From Bugula neritina (lineage: Eukaryota > Bryozoa > Gymnolaemata > Cheilostomatida > Bugulidae): 64,000 nucleotides of DNA. Below the pieces are notes generated by a model, which saw only the letters and a list, made by a program, of their open reading frames with translations, was not told the DNA's origin and ran no database searches. The stretch is taken from positions 2,050,680 to 2,114,679 of the forward strand of contig OZ037767.1 of the NCBI GenBank assembly GCA_964035545.1, written 5' to 3'. Of this stretch, positions 13,201 to 24,682 are shown piece after piece. Positions within the stretch are counted from its first letter, which is position 1, and each line of letters starts with the position of its first letter. The position numbers were made by a program, and so were the translations under genes.

Positions 13201-16200
13201 TTATTTAAAATCTAATAAACATGGTTATGGTTAACAGAAAGCAACTGGGGCATAGTAGTTAGAGGCGTGGCCTAGTTGGTTAAGACTTGATGTGTATTAT
13301 GCTAAGCTAATAGAGCAAACCTTGACATAGGGCTGTATGTGATGTTAGTTAAAATATCTGCTTGTAATAAAAGTCTTCAAGCTATGTTGCCAGCATAGTT
13401 AGGGCAGTCATAGTCTATGCCCCACCTAAAAAAATGAAATTGTGACTCCGAGCTAACAAAAGCTATTGATTTGCTTATGATTTTTTACCAGGTCACCCAA
13501 ATCTCATGACATAAATGCTAACAATGAACAGCAAAAGAATAAAAGAAAGCAGTTTGTACCACAACAGCACGGCAGTCTCAGCAACAGCGGCAGCCAGTGC
13601 AATGGGGAGATTGACGTGGTGTCAGAAGATACGGCTGACTGTACAGAGGAAATGTCGAAGACATCTGGTAGTCCAACGCAGCTGATGGATAATGGAATAG
13701 AAAACACTGATCACTTGAGAGAAAGAAAGGAAAATGCTTTGCTGAAAAATCAAATTAAAATAATGAGTGAGCAACTTCAAAAAAACCAACAAATGTAAGC
13801 ATTATACAAGTTCAAAGGTCAATCTAAGTTTCTCATCAGCAGAGATAGCAGTAACTCAACTAGTTTACTATGATAGCATTTATTTTAGACTCTAGAATGT
13901 GGAGTGTAGAAGACTTTGTAGCCATAAATAGCTAATATTTTTCCAATCATGAGTCATGTGAAATATTTAGATTTTTCTTTTATCTCTCATGCATTGTTTC
14001 GCACAAATTTAGCGCTAGATAAGATTTTCAACTACTACTATTGTTCTGTTTAAAGTTGCATTACTTAGTTTTATTTCCATCACAGCACACATGAGCTGAC
14101 AGAAAAGATGAAGTTGGAACGATACGAGTTGATGACGGCCCGCCTTGCGCTACATCAGCCTCAATTTGAAATGGATGCTTGCATCAAGGCAATCAGAGCC
14201 GAAATCAATCAAGCCGTGAAATTGGCTTTTAAAGATGCGTTTGAGAAACACTCCAGCATAACCAACTCTACTTCTTACAACAAAGAAAAGTCACTATCAG
14301 TAAGCCAACAGCCATAACTATTGATTTGATCAATCACAACATGTAGTAAATATAAAGTAAAGACACCGATTTCAATTCAAGAGGATTTTGACACAAATAA
14401 AAATTTATTAAAAAGAATTAGAACTATAAAAAAGTATATTTTCGCATGAGACGCTGTAAAGAAAAAATGAAAGAAAGTTTTATCATCAACCCAGTGAAAA
14501 CTTTCGTTTCTTGCATAAGGTTTATATAAATTTTACTGTCTTTTATAAGGAGGTGATACTAAATAAAATGCACTGTAATTGAAGTGTACTAACAATAAAA
14601 AGCAGCTAGCCATCTTCAAAGGTTTTGGCAAATTCATCAAATTTCTGCTTAGACCAAAATGTTTGCAGTGAAATATTTGAAATCAAGTCTTTTAAAAGCT
14701 AATCTAACTACATCAAGAGACAAATGATGATTGGAAAGATAGCCATTTCAAACAATTGTTGTAATAAGTTACGCCCTTTGTAATAGAAATGTTGATATAT
14801 TTTCATTATCTTCCACTTAAAAGTTGACAAGGAAAAATTAAGCATACAAAGCAACTGCAAGCATAGATACATATTATAATAATTATAGGCACTGATTACT
14901 TATACTTGCACATTGAATACCAATCAATTATTTAAGTCAGTCTTTTAATGTTTGAATAAATTGATTGACTTAACATTGATAGGCATAGATAGCATTTCTT
15001 TTGAAATCTGAAGATAAAATTTTGACAGATTGATAAGAATTCTCCTGATAACGGCATAGAAATATGTAATAACTATTCAAACATGAATTCTTGCTACAGC
15101 TTAGTTTCACATGTTCCAATTAGCATCAGTTATAGCTGTGGTGGTGGTCCATGTTAAGGTGTAGGAGAAAAGGAAGTGGGATTCAGATCCTGTAACCAGC
15201 CAATCCTAAGTGATTTGTATGACTCACTACCTCACTACTCCCTTCTCACTGCTTTCTCACTCATCTAATATGATTTCATAATTCACAGTATTAGTAGCCT
15301 ATATACTCTTACTATACTACATACTAGATAGACTATGCACTATATATACTAGATAGACTATGCACTATATATACTATATATATATAGCCTACTATATACT
15401 ATATCATTTATATATTATAAACTATATACTATAATATATGCTATATGCTATATACTATACTATATACTATATCTACACCCTACACGTACTATACTATTTT
15501 ATGCTAAATAGGTCTACTATACACTATACATTATATATTATACTATAATATACTTTATAGGTTGTGATAAAACATTTCCCTAATTAAGATGACTGCTGAA
15601 TTTTACTTGACTCAATTCTTCTCGAATGCCTCGAATTTCTGACATAACTTGATTACTTGACTGCAAAAGGAGGTCTTCAAGAAATTGTAAACGTTCTGAA
15701 ATAAAACTGAGCATCAAATCCTAAGTTAAAATTTGATAATTTGTTGGCTGACCCATAAAAAACTTTTTACGGCAGTTTTAAAAATAAATTTATTTTATAA
15801 TAAAACATAATTAGGGCATAAAATTTAAAAGTCTTGTGAAAGTTTATTGGCAAGATGCTGAGAAATTTATGCTAATGTTCCTGATTTCATTTGTAATGTT
15901 ATGCACCTGGCAAGCAGCTTTTTATTTGAAATTAAAAATATTTTGTCTTCCACCCAAAATATCTTTATGCACACACATAAGTTATTCTGAGACTTTTAAA
16001 AAGATCAGGTAAATAATTAGGTCAAAAAAATGATGACTAAAACTCATGAAAATTTGTGATTGGACAAATTAAATGGGAAAGTTTTGTAAATGATGTCAAA
16101 GATAACTGAAAAAGCGTTTAAGTAGAATGGCTACATTCATATACAACTATAACTGGCAGTTAAATAGGTCAAAAAGAAAGTATTCACTAAGTTTTTGTAG

Positions 16201-19200
16201 ACCACAATAGCAAATTTTCCTGATTTTCAAATAAAAGAATTGCACTCAAGTGAAACGGTTGATATAAGACTGAACAATTTAGAAAGTTGTAATATAAATT
16301 CATAATTTAAATTCCTAACTTCTTACTCAAAATATACGTATGTTCTTGTATTTCTAGAAATCCGTTTCATAATTTATAAATCAACTGACACAGGTTCACA
16401 CAACCTCTCTACTCTGTCTTACATTTAGTCTGAACAACGAGTTATTATTAGGATCATTTACCAGTTTTAAAGAAACTTTATAAAAATCATCTCTATTTAT
16501 AAATTCATCTTAACTCAACTGATGTAAAGATTCTATTGAAAAAGTTAATGAGTCGTAACTCAAATAAATTTCTTATTTTAGTCTTCGACTATCAGAGAGT
16601 TGAATCATAGGGAGATAAATCCTGTCCAGAATAGCTCCAACACTATCCACGTTCCGGAGATCAAAAGGTCAAGCTCCACATTGCCGTCTGTACCATCTCC
16701 ACACATAACAGCTTCTGCACCCCCAGCACACCATAGCCTACCGAACCCTCTTTTGCCATTGCCATTGTATTATGGGCCGACATTGAGCGCCCCATCACAT
16801 GCTTTTTCTTCCGCAAATCAATTAACCTCACAGCTTAATAATAATATGGTAAGTATTAAAACAAATCTCTTGTTTATCTCTGAAAAAAAAATTTTCAGCG
16901 GAAATAAATAACAGTTAATTTCAACCTTCTTGTGTGACAGTTAGATGCAATCGTATCCGTTGTATCATCAATAAGATATGCTTTCTGCTAAGTTTAGAGC
17001 AAATGGCGGATGAATAATTCTTAAACTATTTGTTTATGGTATTGGAAATAAGGGTCAAGCAACCTAATAACACTTGAATATATGCTCCTTAATCCTTTTT
17101 TACTATTCACTGGAAACCGCAATCAATTATTTTCCAGAATATTTTATAAACACCATCTCGTAACTAAACAAGCTATTTAATACATTGTTTATCAACTTTT
17201 GGGATGTAATGCAATAAAATAATCTGTAGCATGTAGCGTAAACCAACTATTAATTTCAAATTATATGCAGTAAAATCTAAATTACATTGTATGTGTTTCA
17301 TCTTCAAGTAATATCAATGTGGAATAACTTAGCAGTAGTAAACAGAATTCCTTTTGCATGCATTGACTGAATTAATGACCACATTGAAGAATTCAACAAG
17401 GACTTTGATGATACAACTGTTATGTTCAGAATGCTTTTCCATTTTTTAAATTGGGATGTGTCTTAAAACAAGCTTTTGGCAATAATTAGCATATATTGCT
17501 TTTTTAATAACAAAGCACTTCAGTAGTGTGGGTGTACATTTTTATTATTGCATAGTCAACATGATTAACTTCAGTGAAATTCTTTTGAAGTGCATCTTTC
17601 ATACTCCAAGACTGACCCGCCACTTGATCAGGGCAATCATGGCGGTGAAAGGTGAACATACTCCAAGGCTAAAGTGTCTAGAATATTGTTCTTGTCTTAC
17701 TTTGCAGATGTCAGCCCAGCTGTTTCAGGCAGCCATGGAGAATGAGTTGATAGAGAGTCAGCTGAGAGACAGAGAAAATCAGCTCAACAAGAAAAAGAGG
17801 ACCAAGGTTACTGACACCAGACTCTCTCCCCGAACCTCTAAGCACAACGAGAATTCCTCTCCTCCGAGCAAGCAAGAGTCAGCTCCAGATCCCGCCAAGT
17901 TGTTTGACTGTAAGTGAGAACGTTTGCCATCTTGGCACGGCTAAAGCTCATCAATAGTCATTTTTGGTATTTATATGCATGCCCAGGTAAATGTAAGTAA
18001 AGGTGCCATGTCCAGGGTGGTACTTGCCATAAGAAAACTTGGCAACCACATAGATGCTTTAAGATTTCAGTATTGGGTAATTGTGGTTTACCTAGTAAAA
18101 GAGTTCTCTCATTTTTGTTATCAGAGGAATGGCTACTTGTAGTTTCTCCCACACTGTATTGGGTCAAGGTGAAATATAACACTCCAGTTTGCAGCAAGGA
18201 ATGACTTTTCAACTTTTTTCATATGTGTGATTAGCTTTGATTTAGTAATTGAATATTTTAGCCTATGGTCCAAGCTCGGCACTGTTTCCAAGCATCAATC
18301 CAAGTGTAGCTGCTATGCAGAGCGTCTTGTTCAGTGGTCTGTGTGCGCCACAGCCTGAGTCTCTAAGGGGGCACATAGGGGGCGGTACCAGGTCGCCCGC
18401 AAATCTCAGCGATAACAGTGACCATTGTGAGCCCTCCTCTCCAGAGATGTCCCTCTCGCTTCATTCAGCTCTTCCTGGACAAGTATCCTTTACAATGCAG
18501 ATGTGTTCTTAGTCATTAAATAGATTTGACAATAATATGTTTTCCTTAACTGACAAAAAAATTATGGTAATACTAAAACATAAATAGAGCACGTACTCAA
18601 CAGGTTTTTGAGCACATCCTGGTATCCAACTATTATAAAAATCGAATTATAAAATGGAGCTATGTGTGGTCATCATTTAAACAAAAAATATGTGTTTTGC
18701 AAACAAATTTCACAAAGTATTTGTTCACTATAAGGAGTTATGATCCCCTAGTCAAAGGTTGGCATCCAATCAAAATCAACACATTTTTATATTAGACTAT
18801 GAAATTCATAAAATATAACTGTTATATTTTTTATTAAATGTAAATAGGTTAAAATCATAGCGTAGTTTGCTTCCTTAACTTGTGAATAGAACGTCACACT
18901 CACACCGCTGCATCTTAGAAAGGCTAAACTAATGTTCTTCTACGTGAGGTACCCCAGCTCTGTGTTACTGAAGAACTACTTCTGTGATGTACACTTTAAC
19001 AAGAATAACACGGCACAGCTCGTCAAATGGTTTAGCAATTTCAGGTATGCTACATTCAACCATATATTATTATATTATCACGCATATATTATATAGTAAT
19101 ATTGCACAGCTGCATTCCATGTTGTCAGTTTTGAGTCTTTAATTATTATAAATTTGAGTCTTTCAATAGGTATTATAAAATTTTATTTTAAATGCATTAT

Positions 19201-22084
19201 TCTTGGAAACATTTTTAAAAGTTCAATTACCAATGTGACATTTGGCATCAAACTAATGAGCATTTTCCATGGCAGCAGTGCTCTTGCAGGAAGTTCAAAT
19301 CACTGATAGCATCATCTTTTTGCTCAGGCTTTTAGCATTGAAAAGTAACTGAACTAAAACGAGACAAATATTTTTCATTTCTTTTCAACTTTCAGCTGCA
19401 AACGGTTTATTATGTCTAAGTAAACTCTTGACAGCCGAGCTTGTATCAGAGTAGTGTAGCAGCTTATATACTCATTGCATGTACCTTCTTCGATTTATTT
19501 CACTACTCTAATTATTTAGCCAAAATAATAACTCAACATATTAAATTTTGAAGAATTTTTCTGAATTTCGAACTTCGATTATTTTATGCTACAAATAATA
19601 AGATAAAGAATTACACTTGAAATATAATTTTAATTACCATGGCTGTGAAAATTGCTGAAATTCCTTATAACCCAGCTGTAGCTTATCAACTTTGTAAACT
19701 TATAATCAATAATAAATAAACATATTTTTTCTATTCAAGGCAGTCATAAAGACTGCTAATTAAATTACATAACCATTTCTTTAGATTCTAAATTTAAAAC
19801 ACAATACTGCAAATCAAAATACCAAATTGTAAAATTCCTTTTACATCATTTAATCAACTAGCTTGAATTCAAGTGCACATCCTTTTTCATATCTAAAAAC
19901 TAAATTGTTTTTTAAGTGTTTGTTTAAAGAACTGATTGCCATCTTAAAATTTAAAATACATAATTCAACAATATAATGTGTCTGAAAAACTGAACCCCTA
20001 CCTAGAACTTTATCAGTGCAGGATGTGGTATTCAAATTTTTATCAGCTTCACAAACTTCCACTAATTTTATGCTAAAATCTTGAAGGTCACTCTATAAGA
20101 GTAGCTGTGCCACCTGCGAGAAAAACTCGGTGCCTTGAATGTGTTAATCCGTAAACATTATAATTACTTGTCACCGGTAATTAAATGTCTAGGTGATAAC
20201 CCAGTAGTCAAATTCTTAAATTTTTAAATATTTTTATTCTTAACCTGTCTGGTTTATAAAAGAATTCTGCAAATTTTTAAGATTTTTGACTTAACATCTA
20301 AAAAACAATTTCTGGTGAATCATATAGTAATTAAAATAAGCCGAGAGCCGAATTTTAATTTTTCTAGAAGTGTGCCAAGATTTCTAGATGCGATATCTAG
20401 TAAACAAACAAATATAAAGAAGTTACTCATCATGGTTTCAGTCTTATCAGCCATAATTTAGCAAAATACTCAAGCCGTGCGTAATCAATTATATATTCAC
20501 ACAGAAACATTACAATATTGTGGTGATTTGAGTTAAATATTCTCTTTGCTCAGTCAATCATGAAAAATTCATGTTTCAATCAAGACAGTAAAATCATATG
20601 TCGAGTTTTAGCCATTTTTATATGCATTTTGAGCAAATAAAATGCCAAAATGGTTGTAATGTAAGTCAAATCAAATTAAACATTGTGTTTTCTATCCCAC
20701 ATGTTTCATATAAGCAGTGGAATTTCTTTTCACTTCGTGAGAAAACAATGCTGGTGTTTTCTTTTTAAATGAACTAAAAATAAAAAAGAAAATAATTATC
20801 AAAAAAGAAATTATTTGAAAAACTTTTAGGAATGGATTTAATAATTGAAATAAAAAGTTTGCTGATGACAATGAGTTACGAATACAATGATGAGTTTTCT
20901 TTTCACAAAGTTTCTTGATACGGTATCTAATATTGTTTTGTGCTTTTTCTTTATTCAGTTATTTTACCTTTATAAGTTGTCTTTGTGTTTAATAGGGAGT
21001 TCTACTACATTCAAATGGAGAAGTATGCAAGACAATCTATTGCAGAGGGACTTTCAGCTGATCAGGTGGAGGTAACTACTGATTCTGAACTTTATAAAAT
21101 ACTGAATCTTCACTACAATCGAAACAATCAGATTGAGGTGAGTGCAGTTTACAAATATACACTATGCATTGTCACCATACTGTAATTGTATTACTCTAAA
21201 CATAGTTATAGCAATGGTACCATAGTAACAGAGAGCACCTTGTTATACTGTAGCTAGTGATGAGCTGGCATTCATTACCTTTCTTCTGCACTTTACTGTG
21301 TATATGATTTAGAGCTAACTATACTCTGTATATTATTATGCATATGTATCATATGGCGTACAGGGAGTTTTATATTCATGACACATGGGGATCACTTTCT
21401 TACTCATACTCACCTACTTATACCTACTTATACTTACTCCTAGTTACTTACTTACTCATACTATACTTACTCCTAGTTACTTACTTACTCATACTATACT
21501 TACTCCTAGTTACTTACTTACTCACTCATACTTACTCCTAGTTACTTACTCATACTTACTTACTCATACTATACTTACTCCTACTACACTTACTCATACA
21601 TACTCCTACTTATACTTATTCATACTTATACTTACTCATACATACTTACTCATACTACACTTACTCATACTTATACTTACTCATACTTATACTTACTCAT
21701 ACTATACTTACTCATACTTACTCACTCATACTTACTCATACTTGTACTTACTCACTCATACTTACTCATACTTACTCATATTTACTCATACTTCAAAATT
21801 ACAGATAAAAATTGAACTAGTTTCTAACTTGCTGTTTTGATTAAGCTAATAAAGCACTGTGCAGCATGCGATCAAACGGGAACACCAAATTTTTCTTGCA
21901 GGTCCCAAAGAGTTTTCTCGATACAATACAGACAACATTGAGGGAGTTCTTCAGAGCCATAGCAGTCGGCAAGGATCGGGAACAGTCCTGGAAGAAACCC
22001 ATCTACAAGGTGATTGCTAGGCTAGATGACATCGTCCCGGAATACTTCAAATCTCAGGACTGGATGGAGCAATTGAGTGATTGA
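7183..22084 (+). CDS. pros: Prospero/Prox homeobox transcription factor (spliced, 10 coding exons)
   Basis: Coding exons are 7183-7278, 8758-8954, 13492-13794, 14086-14299, 16582-16848, 17708-17909, 18262-18482, 18890-19044, 20996-21137 and 21902-22084. They total 1980 nt (659 aa plus stop), every junction has AG/GT borders and every phase matches. The start ATG is preceded in frame by TAG at 7171. The C-terminal ~155 residues (about 503-657) form the homeo-Prospero domain: [64 protein letters not shown] and [10 protein letters not shown] are all diagnostic. The N-terminal part has basic motifs [10 protein letters not shown] (~82-91) and [10 protein letters not shown] (~114-123) that match conserved N-terminal motifs of Prox1, then a charged helix (~172-215) that could be a coiled coil. 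Family knowledge: nuclear DNA-binding regulator of neural and other cell differentiation. The domain identity is essentially certain; the 5' non-coding exons are not resolved. Confidence 0.95.
7279..8757 (+). other. prospero intron 1
   Basis: A+T-rich, with GT-AG borders. I see no repeat or gene inside it. Confidence 0.8.
8758..8954 (+). CDS. pros: prospero coding exon 2
   Basis: Acceptor TTTTTCAG|CTG and donor CCAAG|GTAAGC, entering in phase 0 and leaving in phase 2. It encodes residues ~33-98, including [12 protein letters not shown] and the basic [10 protein letters not shown] motif. That motif corresponds to the conserved N-terminal basic motif of Prox1 and is a likely nuclear localisation signal. 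Confidence 0.9.
12165..12345. repeat. Degenerate repeat in prospero intron 2
   Basis: Repeats of TACCTGGAGAATACACTT and TTATATTCACTAG, two to three diverged copies. Confidence 0.7.
13258..13335 (+). mobile_element. tRNA-like fragment
   Basis: GCGTGGCCTAGTTGGTTAAG is a clear tRNA 5' half (box A) but there is no matching 3' half, so this is a SINE or tRNA remnant in prospero intron 2. Confidence 0.4.
13492..13794 (+). CDS. pros: prospero coding exon 3
   Basis: Acceptor TTTTACCAG|GTC and donor AACAAAT|GTAAGC, phase 2 in and phase 2 out. It encodes ~98-198: a polar stretch with [12 protein letters not shown] (a motif shared with Prox1), an acidic [15 protein letters not shown] segment, and a charged helix [17 protein letters not shown] with heptad-like spacing. 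Confidence 0.9.
14086..14299 (+). CDS. pros: prospero coding exon 4
   Basis: Acceptor CCATCACAG|CAC and donor CTATCA|GTAAGC, leaving in phase 0. It encodes ~199-270, continuing the charged helix ([15 protein letters not shown]) and then [15 protein letters not shown]. The simple reading frame would run to a stop at 14317, but the donor at 14300 is strong and the next exon is in phase. Confidence 0.88.
14300..16581 (+). other. prospero intron 4
   Basis: It contains the TATAC-rich block at 15285-15560. Otherwise featureless. Confidence 0.8.
15285..15560. repeat. TATAC-rich low-complexity block in a prospero intron
   Basis: Alternating ACTATATACTATA motifs with several AGATAGACTATGCACTATAT copies. 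Palindromic and A+T-rich, it is probably an unstable simple repeat. Confidence 0.85.
16582..16848 (+). CDS. pros: prospero coding exon 5
   Basis: Acceptor CTTATTTTAG|TCT and donor ATATG|GTAAGT, phase 0 at both ends, 89 codons (~271-359). It is a low-complexity Ser/Pro/His/Asn-rich region ([27 protein letters not shown]) typical of the disordered middle of Prox proteins. No domain is visible. Confidence 0.88.
16849..17707 (+). other. prospero intron 5
   Basis: Nothing notable. A frame open upstream of exon 6 is non-coding. Confidence 0.8.
17708..17909 (+). CDS. pros: prospero coding exon 6
   Basis: Acceptor CTTACTTTGCAG|ATG and donor TTGACT|GTAAGT, phase 0 in and phase 1 out, residues ~360-426. 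It is a charged segment with [17 protein letters not shown] (a basic cluster), then a Ser/Pro-rich stretch. The reading frame stays open upstream of 17708 by chance; that upstream part is intron. Confidence 0.88.
18262..18482 (+). CDS. pros: prospero coding exon 7, ending at a U12-type donor
   Basis: Acceptor ATATTTTAG|CCT, phase 1 in and phase 0 out, residues ~427-500. It is a Ser/Pro/Gly-rich linker ahead of the homeodomain. It ends at LHSALPGQ, where the next nine intron bases are GTATCCTTT, the minor-spliceosome donor consensus. Confidence 0.9.
18483..18889 (+). other. U12-type (minor spliceosome) intron in prospero
   Basis: The intron starts GTATCCTTTAC, a perfect match to the RTATCCTTT U12 donor. 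It contains TTCCTTAAC at 18871-18879, a perfect match to the U12 branch-point consensus, with the branch A about 11 nt from the acceptor AG (18888-18889). There is no pyrimidine tract after the branch site, as expected for this class. Length is 407 nt. Confidence 0.92.
18890..19044 (+). CDS. pros: prospero coding exon 8 (start of homeo-Prospero domain)
   Basis: Begins AAC after GTGAATAG and ends TTTCAG|GTATGC (phase 0 in, phase 2 out). It encodes [20 protein letters not shown] and continues to LVKWFSNF, residues ~501-551. Drosophila Pros has the equivalent [14 protein letters not shown], which supports this acceptor over the closer one at 18918. Confidence 0.95.
19045..20995 (+). other. prospero intron 8
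   Basis: It splits the homeodomain after WFSNF. A+T-rich, with no repeats or genes seen. Confidence 0.8.
20996..21137 (+). CDS. pros: prospero coding exon 9 (homeodomain helix 3 and start of Prospero domain)
   Basis: Acceptor GTGTTTAATAG|GGA and donor ATTGAG|GTGAGT, leaving in phase 0. It encodes [14 protein letters not shown] and continues to YNRNNQIE (residues ~552-599), spanning the homeodomain/Prospero-domain junction. An internal GAG|GTAACT at 21070 is donor-like, but using it would delete conserved residues. Confidence 0.95.
21138..21901 (+). other. prospero intron 9
   Basis: Mostly occupied by the TTACTCATAC array (21403-21797). Confidence 0.85.
21403..21797. repeat. TTACTCATAC-type tandem repeat in the last prospero intron
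   Basis: About 390 bp of TACTTACTCATACT variations, including three longer copies of a unit that contains CTCCTAGTTACTTACTTACTC. It ends about 100 bp before the acceptor of the last exon. The open frame through it (Thr/Tyr/Leu) is not a gene. Confidence 0.9.
21902..22084 (+). CDS. pros: prospero coding exon 10 (C-terminal Prospero domain, stop)
   Basis: Acceptor TTTTTCTTGCAG|GTC. It encodes ~600-659, [20 protein letters not shown] then the [10 protein letters not shown] and VPEYFKS motifs, and ends ...EQLSD with TGA at 22082. This matches the C-terminus of the family. Confidence 0.95.
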   Translation, partial: VPKSFLDTIQTTLREFFRAIAVGKDREQSWKKPIYKVIARLDDIVPEYFKSQDWMEQLSD

Positions 22085-22895
22085 AGTGTATATCTTGACT
22101 GTGCTGTATGCGTGTCATATAGTACAATCAGTATACTGTTTGCTTGCATGCAATATTTGTGTCAGGACTATCTTCTTTATTGCTGCTAAAATTGTGTAAC
22201 CTTCAGCTGTTTTTCTTCTTTTTATTTTCTTTTATATGCATTGACTTGGCAGTAAATGCTGAATTACAATTTAATGTTTCGACTGCATACGTTCCATTAG
22301 GTACTAGTTGTCACCGAAGTAGCAGCTACTATATATTCCAATAATCAAATTCAATTCTATAGACATTTTACTTTGTAAATATTATTCTCTTTTATATTTT
22401 TGTACTTGACTGTAATTTTATTCAGAATAGTGAACCTGGTGATGATCTTGATGTAGTAGCTTTTTTCCTCCAATTGTCTAGTCTAACAAGCAAATAAGTC
22501 AAAATTCCCGACTTGCATACAGAAATACTGCTGTATTACATTCTACTAAATGTCTCTTTATCCAAGTACCTTGTTGCTACTTTAAATCTTTTTTCTAGTA
22601 GCTCACCTTTGAGCAGCAATAATTTATATTTCATATATCTTATATTTTTACTATTCGTTAGTTGTAAAGAGTATTTTAATCGTATTATATCTCCGTTATT
22701 TCAACCCTAAAGAGATTGCATAGCGTGGCATGTTGCTGTGTTATAAGTTGTGTCTGTTATTGTGTACAGTTGTAGAGTTTATATTTTCTTATCTTATGCT
22801 AATAGTTATGTTTTGGACAATGAGATTGGGTGTGGGCCACACCTTCTACAACAGCTGACAATGACTATCAAATAAATTACGCACTAAATATAACT
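22085..22895 (+). other. pros: prospero 3'UTR (inferred)
   Basis: A+T-rich, T-rich stretch after the stop. The first convincing poly(A) signal is AATAAA at 22871-22876, which would put cleavage near 22890. A Pumilio-type element TGTAAATA lies at 22374-22381. The end point is inferred. Confidence 0.55.
22871..22876 (+). terminator. Candidate poly(A) signal of prospero
   Basis: Canonical AATAAA about 790 nt after the prospero stop codon. Other A-rich hexamers nearby are weaker. Confidence 0.5.
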
Positions 22896-24540
22896 TACAA
22901 ATCTATTTTTGTTCTAGGGGCAGTTAAAAAATTCAATCCTAAATATATTTTTGCAACACTGGAAGATGTTTTCTAGAGAATTTTTTCTCTTCAAAAGCTT
23001 GGAAAGCCATCAATGCTATCAAATGTATACTTTATATTATGAATGCTATATAGCCGTTCAGTCAATTCAGAGTTGTGTTTTCATTTCCAACATTAAAATT
23101 TAAAATACCACGAGCTACTTTGAGACGCTGCAACTTTTAATTGTAAGCAGACATGCTATTTCACTGAATATTTTATGCTGGTGAGTGTTATAATTCAATT
23201 AACCTGCATTTATGAATTGAAACATAATGCAAATTTAATTCCTATCTTTTTCATTTGGTTAATGGACTACTACCAGAAACTAGCAAATATATAGCAACAG
23301 CAAATGATGATACGAATGACATGCATATATTAAGTAGAAAGCTGCTTAGAATTGACAAAAAAGAAAGCTATAGTAGTATGTCACTTTAATAGTTATAAGC
23401 AAAGAGAAGACGACTAATAAAACAATGTATACATATAATTTTGTTGTTCACTAAAATAATGACCAAATTTTAAATGTTCATTACGAAATTTATTTGAGTT
23501 TATAAAAATTAAAAGATGACATAACAAAATAAATTGTGTGAATTTAATTCTACCAACTTCACTGAAAAAGTGATGCAAGCATTTGATACATTTTAAATAT
23601 CATTCTAATAGTGCCAAGTTAGTTATATAACAACTTTTTAAACTTAAACTATATCTTTCTATTACACGCCTATATAGACATAACACTACTTTATCACTGT
23701 TTTCATAATCAAAATAATTTTTCACATCATTAATTTTTATTAAATACCGTAGATTTGCTGGCATATAACAATATGTTTACAGAGTGTTGCAATATATATA
23801 TTTTATGGGTGATTGAAACTGAATATAGCTTAGTTTCTTTATTGAAGCAGTAAGCTATACTATTATGTAGCTAAGTCTAAGGAGTTGAGCAGTACAGTGC
23901 AGCATAGAATAACACATGCAGGCTTTCATATTATTTCCTAGGGTACTTTATTTTTTGTTAAGAATTGTGTCAAAGTAATTAATCAATTATAGGCTGATGG
24001 ATTATAATAATAATTGATTTTGGGGCACATAAATTGGGAAATTAAACTTATATGCAACCTTATTTTTTATTACAGGTGTGTTCAAGTTTTGGCAAAGTGT
24101 TTAATTAAGCAAAACCATTAGAAGCATTTATCATTTTAATAATCAATTATCTGGCCAGCTATACCTTGTTAGTCAGTCATTTATGTTGATTCAACTCAAA
24201 CTTGAATTAATTTGAATTTAGCTGACCTAAATCTTCCTTAAATTAAAAATATATATTTTGATCTTATAAAATTTAATTAAATTCATAATAGAATCTATTA
24301 TAATAGAATCTATAATAGATTGCATACATAGCTCCATACAATATTCCAACTTTTCAACTATTTAACTTAAATTAATTTACAAACACTCTAAACTTATCAA
24401 CTCTAAATTGGTTTACTGCTAGTCACAGCCGGGCTTCAATTTGAACTTTTAACTTTTGGAATAGTCAACTTCAGTACCTCATATACAATACAGTTGAAAT
24501 CTAGATTGGCTTTCCTTTGAGTCAGCTTAGATGTCCACGT

Positions 24541-24682
24541 CTGCATTACCCACGTCTGCATTACCCACATCTGCATTACCCACATCTGCATTATACACGT
24601 TTGCAATACTCACTTCTGCATTACCCACATTTGCATTACCCTCGTCTGCATGCCCCACGTCTGCATTGCCCATGTCTGCATT
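24541..24682. repeat. 15-bp minisatellite
   Basis: Nine units of CTGCATTACCCACGT with small variations, plus a partial unit. It is intergenic. The 15-bp period leaves one frame open by chance (LHYPR-type pentapeptides). Confidence 0.92.

Larger units (their letters stand above)
8955..13491 (+). other. prospero intron 2 (4.5 kb)
   Basis: It holds a tRNA-like fragment (13258), a degenerate repeat (12165-12345) and an inverted GCGGGTAG...CTACCCGC pair near 9765-9799. No exon is visible. Confidence 0.8.

Noticed and set aside
13504-13707. 67-codon - strand frame
   Set aside because: Antisense shadow of prospero exon 3.
21070-21076. Donor-like GAG|GTAACT inside prospero exon 9
   Set aside because: Using it would remove conserved Prospero-domain residues including LNLHYNRNN.
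21338-21840. Thr/Tyr/Leu-rich frames
   Set aside because: Translations of the TTACTCATAC repeat within a prospero intron.
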